Of a DNA stretch of 64,000 nucleotides, positions 44,659 through 54,370 are shown piece by piece. The translations under genes and the position numbers were made by a program. Where the stretch lies: positions 248,001-312,000 of the forward strand of contig NZ_JAUOTP010000003.1 in assembly GCF_030546695.1 (NCBI RefSeq), read 5' to 3'. Source of the stretch: Sphingomonas natans. Lineage in GTDB: Bacteria; Pseudomonadota; Alphaproteobacteria; Sphingomonadales; Sphingomonadaceae. Positions within the stretch are counted from its first letter, which is position 1. The number at the start of each line of letters is the position of its first letter. Below the pieces are notes generated by a model, which saw only the letters and a program-made list of their open reading frames with translations, ran no database searches and was not told where the DNA came from.

Positions 44659-46245
44659 TCACCCGACCCGAACCGGTGCGAGATGCTGGAAATCGTAGGA
44701 AAAATCCGCGAGCGGTGAGAGGGCGCGCAGCTTCAGCCTTACGGCCTTCCCGCTTTCGATCACGAAGGCGACCACGGCATCCTCGCCGGCGCCTTTTGCA
44801 AAGCGGGTGCGGAACGTGTCGGGTCCAAACGGTTCCAGCCTGCTCTTGAAGATCGGTGTGCGCGTAAAATCGATGGACAGGCGCCCGCCCTTTTCGGCGA
44901 CGACGATGTCGCCATACCAAGGGTCCCGATACCGCCCCGGATAGGCGCCAAGCGCCAGCGAGAGACCGCCGGGCGGGACCGCGAAGTCGCCACCACCGGC
45001 CTCCTTGCGCAGCTCCGCCTCGTTGCGCGCCCGGCCGCGCTCGGCCGCAGCGACCCAGTCGAACGGCGGTGCCGCGACCGCCAGATCGAGGATCGCGTTG
45101 CGTAATGGCGCGCTGAGCCCGTCTTCTACATTGGTGAACACAGCGATGCCGATCCCCTGTTCCGGCAGCAAGGCGGTCTGCGTCACCTGCCCGCTCAGGC
45201 CTCCCGAGTGGAAGAGGATCCGGTGCCCGCGATAATCCGACAGAAACCAGCCGAGCCCATAGCCTTGCAGCACGCCCCGGACGGGATTGTCCGCTGTCGG
45301 CCCTTCCGTCGCCGCGGTGACGACCTGCGGCGTCCACATCGCGTCGGCATCCTTCTCGCTCCACAGCCGATGCCCGGACGGCGTCACGCCCTTGGCGAGC
45401 TGGGTCTGGAGCCACAGCGAGATGTCCGTCACGCTGGCGTGGATGCCGCCTGCCGGACTGGCGGCGGCTGACTCGTCCGGATTGACCACGCTCAACGGAC
45501 CGACACCGGGCGTCGGCGGCCCAAGCCGTGCATGGCGGGCCGCCAGGTTAGCGGTACGCACAAGTTCGCGGCTGGCGACGGCGGTGCGCATGCCAAGCGG
45601 CTCGAGCAGCCGCTTCGTCGTGTAATCCTCGAACGTCATCCCGGAGACGCGCTCGATCAACACGCCGGCGACCACATAGAGAATGTTGTCGTAGGCGTAG
45701 CCGCTGCGAAAGCCCCGCTCGAACGGCAGATAGCGCAAGCCGTGATAGAGGTCGGCGCGCGTATGATTGGACAGGGGAAACTGCATCAGATCCCCCGCGC
45801 CCAGCGGAAGCCCGCTACGATGGCAGAGCAGATCGCGCACCGTCATGCTTTGCGTTACGACCGGGTCACTGGTCGCGAAATCCGTCAGATACCGGATCAC
45901 CGGCTCGTCCCAGCCCAGCTTATCCGCCTCCACCAACATGGCGATGCCCGCGGCGACGAACGCCTTCGAATTGGAGGCGATCGCGAAAAGCGTATCCGCG
46001 TCCACCTTCTCGGGGCGGCCGAGCTGGCGGACGCCATAACCTCGGGCTAGCGCCGGACCGCCTGCCCGAACCAATGCGACGCCGATGCCCGGCGTGCCGA
46101 ACGCATCCATGAACCGGCGCACTACCGCGTCGATCCGCTCGCCTACCGTGGTCGTTCCAGCAGCGGATGGCCAAGCGACAGTGGCCGCGACAACACCTGC
46201 ACCGGCTGCCAAGGCCTCGCGACGAGACCATCGATATTGTCCCAC
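44659..46245 (-). CDS. serine hydrolase of the class C beta-lactamase fold (2)
   Basis: A 528-residue exported protein. The N-terminus MGQYRWSRREALAAGAGVV carries twin Arg before a hydrophobic stretch, a Tat-type signal. SxxK is S91-N-S-K94, the YxN motif is YDN at about 183, and HSGG replaces KTG at about 356. A C-terminal extension of about 120 residues (LALGAYPGRYRDPWYGDIVV, RLSIDFTRTPIFKSRLEPFG) matches DUF3471-type domains of the ampC-like peptidase/esterase group. Probably a periplasmic peptidase or esterase of unknown substrate. It stands 234 bp downstream of the MFS gene stop, in the same direction. Confidence 0.85.
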   Translation of the reverse strand: MGQYRWSRREALAAGAGVVAATVAWPSAAGTTTVGERIDAVVRRFMDAFGTPGIGVALVRAGGPALARGYGVRQLGRPEKVDADTLFAIASNSKAFVAAGIAMLVEADKLGWDEPVIRYLTDFATSDPVVTQSMTVRDLLCHRSGLPLGAGDLMQFPLSNHTRADLYHGLRYLPFERGFRSGYAYDNILYVVAGVLIERVSGMTFEDYTTKRLLEPLGMRTAVASRELVRTANLAARHARLGPPTPGVGPLSVVNPDESAAASPAGGIHASVTDISLWLQTQLAKGVTPSGHRLWSEKDADAMWTPQVVTAATEGPTADNPVRGVLQGYGLGWFLSDYRGHRILFHSGGLSGQVTQTALLPEQGIGIAVFTNVEDGLSAPLRNAILDLAVAAPPFDWVAAAERGRARNEAELRKEAGGGDFAVPPGGLSLALGAYPGRYRDPWYGDIVVAEKGGRLSIDFTRTPIFKSRLEPFGPDTFRTRFAKGAGEDAVVAFVIESGKAVRLKLRALSPLADFSYDFQHLAPVRVG

Positions 46246-46478
46246 TCCGTGCCCCCCCTATCCCGCTTCAATTGGCTATCACGCCAGACCGCTGGCTCGC
46301 CAGATCAAAGCTGTCGGCAATGGTGGCGCTGTAGAGGTCCCGCCGGCTGATCGCGCCATGACGTCTAATCAAAACGGCCCAGAAGCCGCCATTCACTGCA
46401 ACCCCGCCGCTGCCCGAAGCGGCGCTCGTTCACCTACGCATTTCCGGCTCATCTGGGGGTCGAGCACATGACGCTTTC

Positions 46479-47705
46479 TCAACCGGCCATAAGCCGCGGC
46501 CGGAACAGCTGTCCGCTCTCGACTACGAAGACGGTCGCTGCGACCGCGATGCCAATGCATAGATAGCCGACCGCCAGAGGATAGGTCGTACCATCGTAAG
46601 ATTGCCCGATCGCAGAAGCGACCAGCACCGCTCCGATGCTAGTGATAAACCCCTGTATTGAAGATGCGGTGCCGGCGATGTGGCCTACTGGCTCCATTGC
46701 CATGGCACCGAAGTTCGATCCGCATAGCCCGATGCAGGTCATGCTGAGCGCCTGGAAAAGGACATAGCTCCACAGCGACTCCGCGCCTGTCGCGATCACC
46801 ACGAGATGCATCACCGACAGCCCGATCAGCGCGGCGACCGCTGTTTGCGAGATGAGACGTGTTCCTAGTCGCTCGACGAGGCGGCTGTTGGCGAATGATG
46901 CGCAGGCCATTGCAAAAGCGCAGGTGCCGAACAACAGGGTGAAGCGGCCGCCCGCGCCAAATTCGTCGACGAAGATCTGCTGCGCGGAAGCAACGAACGC
47001 GATGATGCCGCCGAAGGTGAGCGATGCCGCCATCGCATAACCGGCAGAAAACCGGTTCGAGAGCGTGAGCCGGTAGGATCTCGTCAGTGACGCAAACGAC
47101 AGAGGAACGCGCCGCTCCTGCGGTAGCGTCTCTGGTACGCGCCACATCGTCCATGCTAGCACAGCCGCCGCAAAAGCCCCGAGCGCATAGAAGATAAATC
47201 GCCATGGGCCGAAAGCGAGCAGACCCTGCCCAATGGTGGGCGCCAGGATCGGTACGAGAAAGAAGATCATCTGCGCGACAGACAGTGTCCGCGCCATCTG
47301 CCGACCCGAAAAACGATCGCGAACGATCGCAACCGACAGCACACGGGTGGATGCCGACATCAATCCCTGCAGTGCGCGGGCGCCCAGCAGCGCATCGAAC
47401 GTCGCCGACCCGGCGGCGAAGATGCTGGCGGCGACGAAGCCGGCAAGCGTCGCGATTAAGATAGGACGGCGGCCGAAGCGGTCGGCCAGCGGCCCGTAGA
47501 TCAACTGGCCCGCGCCGAAGCCCAGAACGTAGGCGGTTACGATCCACTGGCGATGGTTGGCGGTCCCGACGCCCAGGTCGCGACCGATATCGGCCAGCGC
47601 CGGGAGCATCAGATCGACGCCCAGCGCGTTCACTGCCATCACCGCGGCAACGAATGCCACGAACTCGTGGCGATGTAGTTCAGGCGCTGGATCGGGGCGA
47701 TTCAT
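46479..47705 (-). CDS. MFS exporter, Bcr/CflA type
   Basis: A 408-residue 12-TM drug:H+ antiporter. Early MAVNALGVDLMLPALADIGRDLG (helix 1 motif with conserved Asp) leads to the motif-A loop YGPLADRFGRRPIL and the helix 4 Arg in SVAIVRDRFSG, all typical of Bcr/CflA (DHA1) exporters. The late LFQALSMTCIGLCGSNFGAMAMEPVGHIAGTASSIQGF belongs to helix 10-11. It should expel small toxic compounds such as bicyclomycin-like or sulfonamide drugs, but the substrate is unknown. No regulator is adjacent. Confidence 0.9.
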   Translation of the reverse strand: MNRPDPAPELHRHEFVAFVAAVMAVNALGVDLMLPALADIGRDLGVGTANHRQWIVTAYVLGFGAGQLIYGPLADRFGRRPILIATLAGFVAASIFAAGSATFDALLGARALQGLMSASTRVLSVAIVRDRFSGRQMARTLSVAQMIFFLVPILAPTIGQGLLAFGPWRFIFYALGAFAAAVLAWTMWRVPETLPQERRVPLSFASLTRSYRLTLSNRFSAGYAMAASLTFGGIIAFVASAQQIFVDEFGAGGRFTLLFGTCAFAMACASFANSRLVERLGTRLISQTAVAALIGLSVMHLVVIATGAESLWSYVLFQALSMTCIGLCGSNFGAMAMEPVGHIAGTASSIQGFITSIGAVLVASAIGQSYDGTTYPLAVGYLCIGIAVAATVFVVESGQLFRPRLMAG

Positions 47706-47928
47706 TAGGGTGCCTTGCTCAACCGGTGGACGGGCGAAATAGGTATTCTCCCAAGTATCCGCTATTAGACAGTTGCTCCGGGCAGCTCACGGCGGCGAAA
47801 AAGCCACTCGCAGCCGCCCAGTGCCGCAGCGCTTGCCAAAAGCCGCGGTCCGTTCATTTCGTTTCAGCAACAAAAATGGGGAGCACACAGGGCGCCTGTC
47901 GGCGATGGGCTTTGCAGTGACGGGACTG

Positions 47929-48216
47929 TCAAGATTGGCGCAAGCGGTAAACTTGCGTGACGGTCGATAAAGCACCGCACTGTGACCACAAGCCCTGAAG
48001 CTGAGCCCGTACTGGGTCGTCACGGAATGCATCGAAAGCCTCACCGTTGGGAAAGTGAAGCAGATGCACCTCGCTCTTCCCGTTCGTGGTACGCAACCGC
48101 TCCAAGAGGCTTCCGCCGTGAGCTCCTACCAGAGCCAGAGCCGCAGTCTCATCGTTTTCGAATAAGGCCATACTCGCCTTAGAGAGGTCGATCTGAACGA
48201 GAATAAGCATCGTCAT
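47929..48216 (-). CDS. small ferredoxin-fold protein, DUF1330-like
   Basis: A 95-residue protein: MLILVQIDLSKASMALFENDETAALALVGAHGGSLLERLR, SEVHLLHFPNGEAFDAFRDDP and VRAQLQGL. The beta-alpha-beta-beta layout with HFPNGEAFDAFRDD is typical of DUF1330/dimeric alpha-beta-barrel proteins (family pattern FPS..AA..WY.D). The function is unknown. The frame extends to 48282; MTM at 48216 begins the fold and is preferred, although the ribosome site is weak (TTGGGA). Confidence 0.6.
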   Translation of the reverse strand: MTMLILVQIDLSKASMALFENDETAALALVGAHGGSLLERLRTTNGKSEVHLLHFPNGEAFDAFRDDPVRAQLQGLWSQCGALSTVTQVYRLRQS

Positions 48217-48255
48217 AGTCCCAAGCACACCAGAGGCATGCCTTGATATAGGCGG

Positions 48256-48526
48256 GGAGATCGGCCTTTCGCTGCGACGCATGGCCGCGAAGGGAGATGC
48301 GCAGAATCCGAACGACCCAGGCTATTTGCCGTTGCTCCAGAATGGGCAGCCAGCGGGCATAGCTTTCGAGGCGGCGTGCGCACTGATTTTTGAAGGTCTG
48401 GCCCAGCCGAACGGCTATACCGAACCGCTGCTCCACACATTCCGGTCGGCCGCTAAGCAGTCATTGTGCGGCGATTCGAGCGCGTTGCCCTCCGGGGCGG
48501 TCGCTCGTGAAGAGTTCGCGGTCTAG
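48256..48526 (+). pseudogene. C-terminal fragment of malate synthase G
   Basis: After an in-frame TAG the frame reads SLRRMAAKGDAQNPNDPGYLPLLQ, IAFEAACALIFEGLAQPNGYTEPLLH. The ending QPNGYTEPLLH is that of malate synthase G, which normally has more than 700 residues, and the upstream 600 are absent. The piece runs past the normal end (SLCGDSSALPSG). It is likely a deletion remnant. Confidence 0.55.
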
Positions 48527-48630
48527 CCGCTGGCCTCCTGACCCGGTACGGTCAATGGGTTGTGGATGCCGCCCGACATCTCACAATGAAATTTCCTGAT
48601 CCTACGCAGTATTCGCAGAGTTTATAAGAC

Positions 48631-48655
48631 CCGGACGGGAGGTTTTCCCGTCCGG
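48631..48655 (-). terminator. terminator after TonB receptor 4
   Basis: A perfect 10-bp stem CCGGACGGGA/TCCCGTCCGG with a five-base loop lies about 70 bp beyond the receptor stop on the minus strand. The sequence then leads into GTCTTATAAAC, giving a weak T-containing tail. Confidence 0.6.
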
Positions 48656-48723
48656 TGAAGTCAAGCATGTCACTCAGTGATCAGCGAACCGATCATTGCT
48701 CATCGATTATCTGGCTGTCGCGA

Positions 48724-51684
48724 TCAAAATTTCAGTTTGGTAGATACGCGAACGACCCGTCCGACGACATCGTAAAGCGAGCGATTTGTCTGGGCGGCCG
48801 CCGGCACATTGTTGCCATCCGGACCGTTGCCGATGAGCACCGGCGCCTTGTTGAAGATATTGTTCACGACGAGCGTGATGCTCGCATCATGGCCTGCCGC
48901 CTTAACCTTCACGCTCACGGAAGCATCGAAATATTTGATGCCCTTGATGCTGTTATCGTTGATCGTGCGATATTGCGTGGTAGAGGTCGGGCAGTTCGAC
49001 GTGCATTCGATATAGTCATTTCCATAGACGCCGGAACTGAAGCCACGTCCCACGAGATTGAAGGTGAACGCATTGATCTCGTAAAATGCGCTGACGCGAT
49101 AGACCCAGCTTGGCTCGCTATATGTGCCCGCGAGGCTTCCGCCGTTGACCCCGGCATAATCGACCGGGAAAATCCCATTGTCGATCACGTTGGAAATGTA
49201 GTGCGTGACGTCGGCATGGATCGAGAAGGCGCCGGGGAGGTTCGGCGAGATCGCGGCCAGTTCGGTGCGATAGCTTGCCGCGATGTCGAAACCCTTTTCG
49301 CGCTGGCTCGCGAAATTGAACGGCTGGATCGTGATCGTGCTGAGCGTGCCGCTGCTATAGGCGATGTTCGAGCAATAGGCCGTCGACCCGGTATAGCAAA
49401 AATCGACCGTGTTCTGCGCGGTGATCGATCCGATCGCATCGGTGATCTTGATGTCATAATAATCGAACGAGGCCGTGAACCCGGGAAGGAAACGGGGCGT
49501 CGTGACGAATCCGGCCGTCCAGGTATTGGCCTTTTCCGGCTTGAGATTGCGATTGCCGATCGTGCTCTCGACGAACTGATAGCTGCCCGCGCCAATCGTC
49601 GAGTTTGCGGGCAGGATGACGGTGTTGGTTCGCGCCGTGCCCGCAGCGAACAATTCCTGGAGATTGGGCGCCCGGATGTCGTGGCTATAGGTGCCCCGGA
49701 ACTTTATATCCGGGATGGGCGAATAGGTTGCCCCGGCCTTCCAGGTCTGGACGGTGCCCGAGGTCGAATAATCGGTGTAGCGCCCGGCTGCGTTGAGATT
49801 GAAGCCCTTGAACAGGGGCGCGTCGATTTCGACGAAGCCTTCCCTGACGTTATACTGACCCTTGTTGACGAGATAATTGCCGTACAGCCATCCGCTGTTG
49901 AACTGAGGATCAACATAGCCGTTGATTTGTTCCTTGCGCCATTCCCCGCCGATGGCGATCGCGACCGGGCCGCCCGGCAGATTGAACAATTCCCCGTTGA
50001 TGCTGGCCGAGGCGACGTCCTGCTTGATGGTCTCGTCGCGATACGGCTGCTGGGCGCCATAGATATAATTGAGCGCCGCCTGCGACGGGCCGCTGGTGCC
50101 CAGCCGGTTGATCGGCACGCAGCCATTGCCCGGATTGGTGAGCGTCGAGCGGCAGACGATCTGGCCGTTGGAGAAGACCGCATCCTGGGCGAGCGCCATG
50201 CGCGCGTTGTTCCAGGTGTTGGTCAGCTCCTCGTGCGCCTTCGTGACGCCATGCTGATAATAAGCGTCCCACTTCCAGTCGCGGTCGAAGAGGCTGAACT
50301 TGCCGCTCGCCCCCGCGACATAGCGGAACACCTCGCGGGTATTGTCGCTTCCGGGCACCGGGAAGCCGGCGTTGCTGGTGCCGATGGAGAGCGAGGTGAG
50401 GTTGTTGGCCGCCATCTGCGCGGCGACCTGCGGGTAGAGGCTCGTCAGATAGGCATTGTCGCGCTGGATGGTGACGCCGGTGCTCGGCGTCTGCTGATAG
50501 AAGCTCTGTCCCTCGTAGCGATTCCAGGAAAACTGGCCGTAGATCTGGATATCATCGGTGAGATCGAACGAGGTCCGGTCGAACACCGCCATCCGCTTCT
50601 CGGTCGGCAACAGTGAATTCGTGCCGACATGACCGGCCAGCGTGGTGGCGCCGTCGCCACCGATCATCCAGGGGCTCGAGACGGTATTGGTCGTGCCGTA
50701 GTTGAGCTGTCCGGTCGTGCCGTTGCCGAGAAAATACGTTCCGCGTAGCGGACCCGAGGCGACCAGACCGCCGGACGTGTAGGTGGCCGGCGCGAAGCCC
50801 GACCCGACGAGGCGCTGCGGCTGCCCGTTCGTGGCGGTATAAGCGGGGTTGTTGATCTGGAAATAGCCGCTGTCGTTCCAGCTGCGATCGATCGTATTGA
50901 CGCCGCTCTGGTGATAATATTCGCCGTTGAGCAGGACATGGATGCGGTCGTCGAGAAACGAAAGGCCGGCGGTCGCCGCGAAATTGTAATTGTGGCCGTC
51001 GCCGTAGGTCGACAGCCCCTCGTCCGCAGACAGTTTGAAGCCCGTGAACTTCTTGTCGAGGATGAAATTGATGACGCCGCCGACGGCGTCCGAGCCATAT
51101 TGCGCGGACGCACCGCCAGTGACCACTTCAACCCGCTCGACCAGTTCCTGCGGGAACGTATTGACGTCGACAATCCCACTGACCGACGAGGCCACCGAAC
51201 GCTGGCCGTCCAGCAGCACGAGCGTGCGACCCGCACCGAGGCCGCGAAGGTTAACGGAGTTGATGCCAGCAATGCCGCTCGAAAGGCTGCCCGAGCTGTT
51301 CGCAGACGTGCTGCCCGGCGTGATCGCGGGGAGCTGGTTGACGAAATCGGAGATGTTTGCCGGCGATTGGGCGGCAATGTCGGCCGACCCGAGCACAGTG
51401 ACTGGCGTCGGCGCACTATAGCCGTCACGCACGATCCGGCTGCCCGTGACGGTAATCTCGGCGCTCTGACCCGCTCCATCATCTGCTGACGTTGTCAGGC
51501 CGCCCTGCGCATCAGCCTGCGCGCTGATCGCGGCTTCGCTGCCCCGCGGGGGAGCTGCGACGGTTTGGGCTCGTGCGGATTGGCCCGCAATGACGAGCGA
51601 AACCATGGCGCCGCCGGAAAACAGAACCGCCTTCATTCCGAATTTTTGAATATTGGTAAAATACAGGTCTCGAAATCTCGTCAC
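48724..51684 (-). CDS. TonB-dependent receptor 4
   Basis: A 986-residue receptor. Its start MTRFRDLYFTNIQKFGMKAV precedes a hydrophobic signal segment ending at SARAQ. A TonB-box-like AEITVTGSRI is at about 74-83. The plug includes PANISDFVNQLPAITPG, GINSVNLRGLGAGRTLVLLDGQRSVA, VTGGASAQYGSDAVGGVINFILD, and the barrel ends VGRVVRVSTKLKF. It is of the same large sphingomonad subfamily as receptors 1 and 2. An internal ATG at MKAVLF is a likelier start of the signal peptide. No transport partner is adjacent; it is surrounded by fragments. Confidence 0.93.
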   Translation of the reverse strand: MTRFRDLYFTNIQKFGMKAVLFSGGAMVSLVIAGQSARAQTVAAPPRGSEAAISAQADAQGGLTTSADDGAGQSAEITVTGSRIVRDGYSAPTPVTVLGSADIAAQSPANISDFVNQLPAITPGSTSANSSGSLSSGIAGINSVNLRGLGAGRTLVLLDGQRSVASSVSGIVDVNTFPQELVERVEVVTGGASAQYGSDAVGGVINFILDKKFTGFKLSADEGLSTYGDGHNYNFAATAGLSFLDDRIHVLLNGEYYHQSGVNTIDRSWNDSGYFQINNPAYTATNGQPQRLVGSGFAPATYTSGGLVASGPLRGTYFLGNGTTGQLNYGTTNTVSSPWMIGGDGATTLAGHVGTNSLLPTEKRMAVFDRTSFDLTDDIQIYGQFSWNRYEGQSFYQQTPSTGVTIQRDNAYLTSLYPQVAAQMAANNLTSLSIGTSNAGFPVPGSDNTREVFRYVAGASGKFSLFDRDWKWDAYYQHGVTKAHEELTNTWNNARMALAQDAVFSNGQIVCRSTLTNPGNGCVPINRLGTSGPSQAALNYIYGAQQPYRDETIKQDVASASINGELFNLPGGPVAIAIGGEWRKEQINGYVDPQFNSGWLYGNYLVNKGQYNVREGFVEIDAPLFKGFNLNAAGRYTDYSTSGTVQTWKAGATYSPIPDIKFRGTYSHDIRAPNLQELFAAGTARTNTVILPANSTIGAGSYQFVESTIGNRNLKPEKANTWTAGFVTTPRFLPGFTASFDYYDIKITDAIGSITAQNTVDFCYTGSTAYCSNIAYSSGTLSTITIQPFNFASQREKGFDIAASYRTELAAISPNLPGAFSIHADVTHYISNVIDNGIFPVDYAGVNGGSLAGTYSEPSWVYRVSAFYEINAFTFNLVGRGFSSGVYGNDYIECTSNCPTSTTQYRTINDNSIKGIKYFDASVSVKVKAAGHDASITLVVNNIFNKAPVLIGNGPDGNNVPAAAQTNRSLYDVVGRVVRVSTKLKF

Positions 51685-52373
51685 AGCAAAACCCTTTATC
51701 GATTTTAGTGCCTGGACCGCCCGCAGCCACCGGCAGGGCGACGCGAATCGAGGACAGCCGGCTGGCGGCGACCGCGCCTTTGCCGAACAATCTTCGGGTA
51801 TCGCGTCGAGGCTCGGCTTTTGCCGATGCCCATTGCCCTGTCGGCCTCAGCAGTTCGGTTGCGTCGCAACCATGCCGAAATTTGCGATGTCGTTTTTGAT
51901 TAGCATTGCCGCATACGCGACGATAAGCGGCAGCACGTTGTTATATGTGAACGCAATCCATCATATTTGATGTCTTAATTGAACGATTGCGTCACGGGAT
52001 AACTGAGGGTCTGGTCGTTAATTTTCGCTGAATGATCCTGCCGGGGGTGCGGTCCGCCGCCGTGACCGAGCGATAAGGTGTCAGCTTCGCGCCAACGACG
52101 GATCATGGTCGTATGGACCGGGACTGGTTCAACTTCGAACAGCCGCGATCGCGCAAGCTATGAACGAACTGCAGTTCTTACGGGCGCGCGCTCGAAAGCC
52201 GCCATTCCGGTATTACACCCACATTCGGCCGTCCGCGCTCAATTTGACGTCGGTGTGGACGGGAGGTGTTGGTGGCCTCAGCGCATAACACGTCAAATTC
52301 CGCCCGATGCGCTTACAGGGTGTGTTCAGTGCCGAAGTTCCCCTATGGGCCGCTCTCTACCATGGAGCAAAGA
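51685..52373. other. 689-bp region between TonB receptor 4 and MucR copy 2
   Basis: The two flanking genes are divergent, so promoters for both are expected here. No supported frame is present. The stretch near 51890-51990 is AT-richer than average. Confidence 0.35.
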
Positions 52374-52868
52374 ATGGCCGACGCTGACAACACTAATGAT
52401 CTAATCACCCTGACCGCGGATATCGTTTCGGCACACGTAGCCAATAATTCGGTGCACGCCGGCGAGATCGCCAATCTGATCGCGACCGTTCACGCGTCCT
52501 TGTCGGGTCTCGGAACGCCCGCCGCTCCCGCCACTCCTGAGAAGCCCAAGGGCGCCGTCTCAGCACGTGCCTCGGTCAAGCCCGGCCACCTGATCAGCAT
52601 GATCGACGGCAAGCCCTACAAGATGCTCCGTCGCCATATCTCTCAGCACGGCTATACGCCAGAGAGCTACCGCGAGGCGTTCGATCTCGCTCGCGACTAT
52701 CCGATGGTTGCTTCAGATTACGCCGAGCAGCGCCGCGCGCTCGCTCACAAAATCGGGCTCGGGCGGAAGCCGAAGGCCGTCGAAGCCCCGACGCCCGCCA
52801 AGCGCGGTCGCAAGCCCAAGGGTCTTACCGACGCGCTCGATGCGGCAAAGGGTCATCTCGAAGGCTGA
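52374..52868 (+). CDS. MucR/Ros family transcriptional regulator (copy 2)
   Basis: A 164-residue paralogue of the regulator at 0.7 kb: LITLTADIVSAHVANNSV, then SMIDGKPYKMLRRHISQHGYTPESYREAFDLARDYPMVASDYAEQRRALAHKIGLGRKPK in pieces, and a basic AT-hook-like tail (KRGRKPKG). Ser replaces the finger Cys and the second position is Asp, while the His pair is kept. This is therefore a zinc-less Ros fold, as known for some rhizobial MucR relatives. ATG at 52374 has GGAG six bases upstream; ATG at 52362 is an alternative. A perfect hairpin follows the stop. Confidence 0.85.
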   Translation: MADADNTNDLITLTADIVSAHVANNSVHAGEIANLIATVHASLSGLGTPAAPATPEKPKGAVSARASVKPGHLISMIDGKPYKMLRRHISQHGYTPESYREAFDLARDYPMVASDYAEQRRALAHKIGLGRKPKAVEAPTPAKRGRKPKGLTDALDAAKGHLEG

Positions 52869-52873
52869 GTATT

Positions 52874-52904
52874 GGTTGAGCCGGCATCTAATGTCGGCTC
52901 AACC
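52874..52904 (+). terminator. hairpin after MucR copy 2
   Basis: A 10-bp perfect stem GGTTGAGCCG/CGGCTCAACC with an 11-base loop begins five bases after the stop codon. No T-tract. Confidence 0.55.
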
Positions 52905-52906
52905 CG

Positions 52907-53160
52907 CTAAAACCGACGAACGACTGGACGTCGGCAGTCAGCGCCATAGTGCAGCAGCAGTCCGAAATCGTCCTGCTCCGCAGTGCCGCCGGCCCGCGCC
53001 TGACGGCCGCGGAGCCATCCTTCGGGCGCGAGATGCTCGAAAAAGGGATAAGACCGGAACGCCAATAGTGATCGTGTCTCGACATCGGGCGATAACGGCC
53101 TTGCCGCCGCCTGCATCACCCGCCAACCTGTAAAGGATGGCGACGCCCTCGTAGACACGC
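52907..53160 (-). pseudogene. possible HipA N-terminal domain remnant
   Basis: Joined minus frames read RPLSPDVETRSLLAFRSYPFFEHLAPEGWLRGRQARAGGTAEQDDFGLLLHYGADC. This resembles the HipA N-terminal subdomain (PFFENLLPEG, then EDDDFGLLxxxGGDC). Kinase and nucleotide sites are absent, and the upstream part (VYEGVAILYRLAG) needs a frame change. No HipB antitoxin is seen. Confidence 0.45.
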
Positions 53161-53449
53161 CGCGCGACCGGACGCTTGCCGAGCGCTGGATCGTGTTTGC
53201 CAGCGCCAGCTGATGCTGATGTCGGCCGAGCTGCAGCTCGATGCGGGCGCTAGCATAGTGGCGGGCGGGAAGCTGCCGGGCATCACCCTGCGGACCGTTA
53301 TCCGCATGGAAAGACCCGCCGAGCGGTGTCCGCAAGTTCATCACCAGATACGCATCGCGCACGAAGGAGGAGCAGCGCTTCCACGTCAGCGAGCGTGACA
53401 AGCTGGAGAGGCCTACACCGGGCTCTTCATGGACGAGGCCCCGGGGACC

Positions 53450-53985
53450 GGCGAGCGCCCCACGTGTCGGGCGACTTGTTGCCCAACGGCAGATAAATGA
53501 GGCCGAGTTTCTCGTCGGCGCTGCCGATCGACCACATGTTAGGGGCGCCTTCGCTGTAGGTCTCGCCTAGCTTGAGCATGGCGTTCGGCGCTTTCGAGCC
53601 GGGATCCCAATTCTAGACCAGCGCGCCGGAGTGGACGTCGTAGGCGCGGACCACGCCTGACGGGCTATGGAACGAAACGTTGTCGTTTGATGGCGGCTCC
53701 GAAAATGGCGAGGTCGGCGACAATGACAGGCGGCGACGTCACCATGTAAAAGCGGGGTTTCGGATTGGGCATGCCGGTCATCAGGCCGACCTCGCCCTTG
53801 TCGCCGAACCCTGCGCTGCGGGCTCCGGTCTTGGCGTCGAGTGCGAACAGTCGTGCGGAGGCCGGCGACGGTCGACCTGGGCCGGAGGCACGCGGAATCA
53901 GCGATGACATTTTGCAATGGAAGGCGCGTCCGGCGGCATGCACAGCGCCACGAGCGGAGTTGTTCGCGACGGCGGGGCCAATCAC
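53450..53985 (-). pseudogene. PQQ-dependent glucose-dehydrogenase-like fragment
   Basis: The minus strand reads ARLFALDAKTGARSAGFGDKGEVGLMTG and PRFYMVTSPPVIVADLAIFGAAI. After shifts GVVRAYDVHSGALV, GETYSEGAPNMWSIGSADEKLGLIYLPLGNKSPDTWG follow. These are consecutive propeller segments of membrane-type PQQ glucose/quinate dehydrogenases. An in-frame stop and frameshifts are present, and both ends are missing (a full enzyme has about 800 residues). Confidence 0.7.
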
Positions 53986-54370
53986 GGGTCGATACAGCGC
54001 CAGCGCCGCAATCCAAAGTCGTCGAAGACTGCGACGTTCGGCGCGCGAGGTAAGGGAGGGAAACGCCAGCTTGCGGGAAGCGGGAGGTGGTTGCGCTGTT
54101 GAACGGATTGACTCGGCGACCGCCGCGGCGAGCGATACGCCCTATGCAGAAACCCCGCGCGTTATTTCTCCGCATGCGTTGCCCGCAGAGCGCCCGCTGG
54201 CCCGTGGCGGAGCATCATAGGATCGGCGGATGATCTCAGCGCTGGAGATCAGCAATGCGATTGGCTCCGCCGATCCAGGCGGAGTTGCCTGGATCGGCCC
54301 GAAGCCTCACGTGCCGCCACCCAGGCCCCGCGGCCGATCTTCGTCGCTTCGCAGCTCGCGTTCCCGTGCC

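Noticed and set aside
48655-50616. 653-codon plus-strand frame
   Set aside because: Antisense to TonB receptor 4, same composition bias, no ribosome site, no motif.
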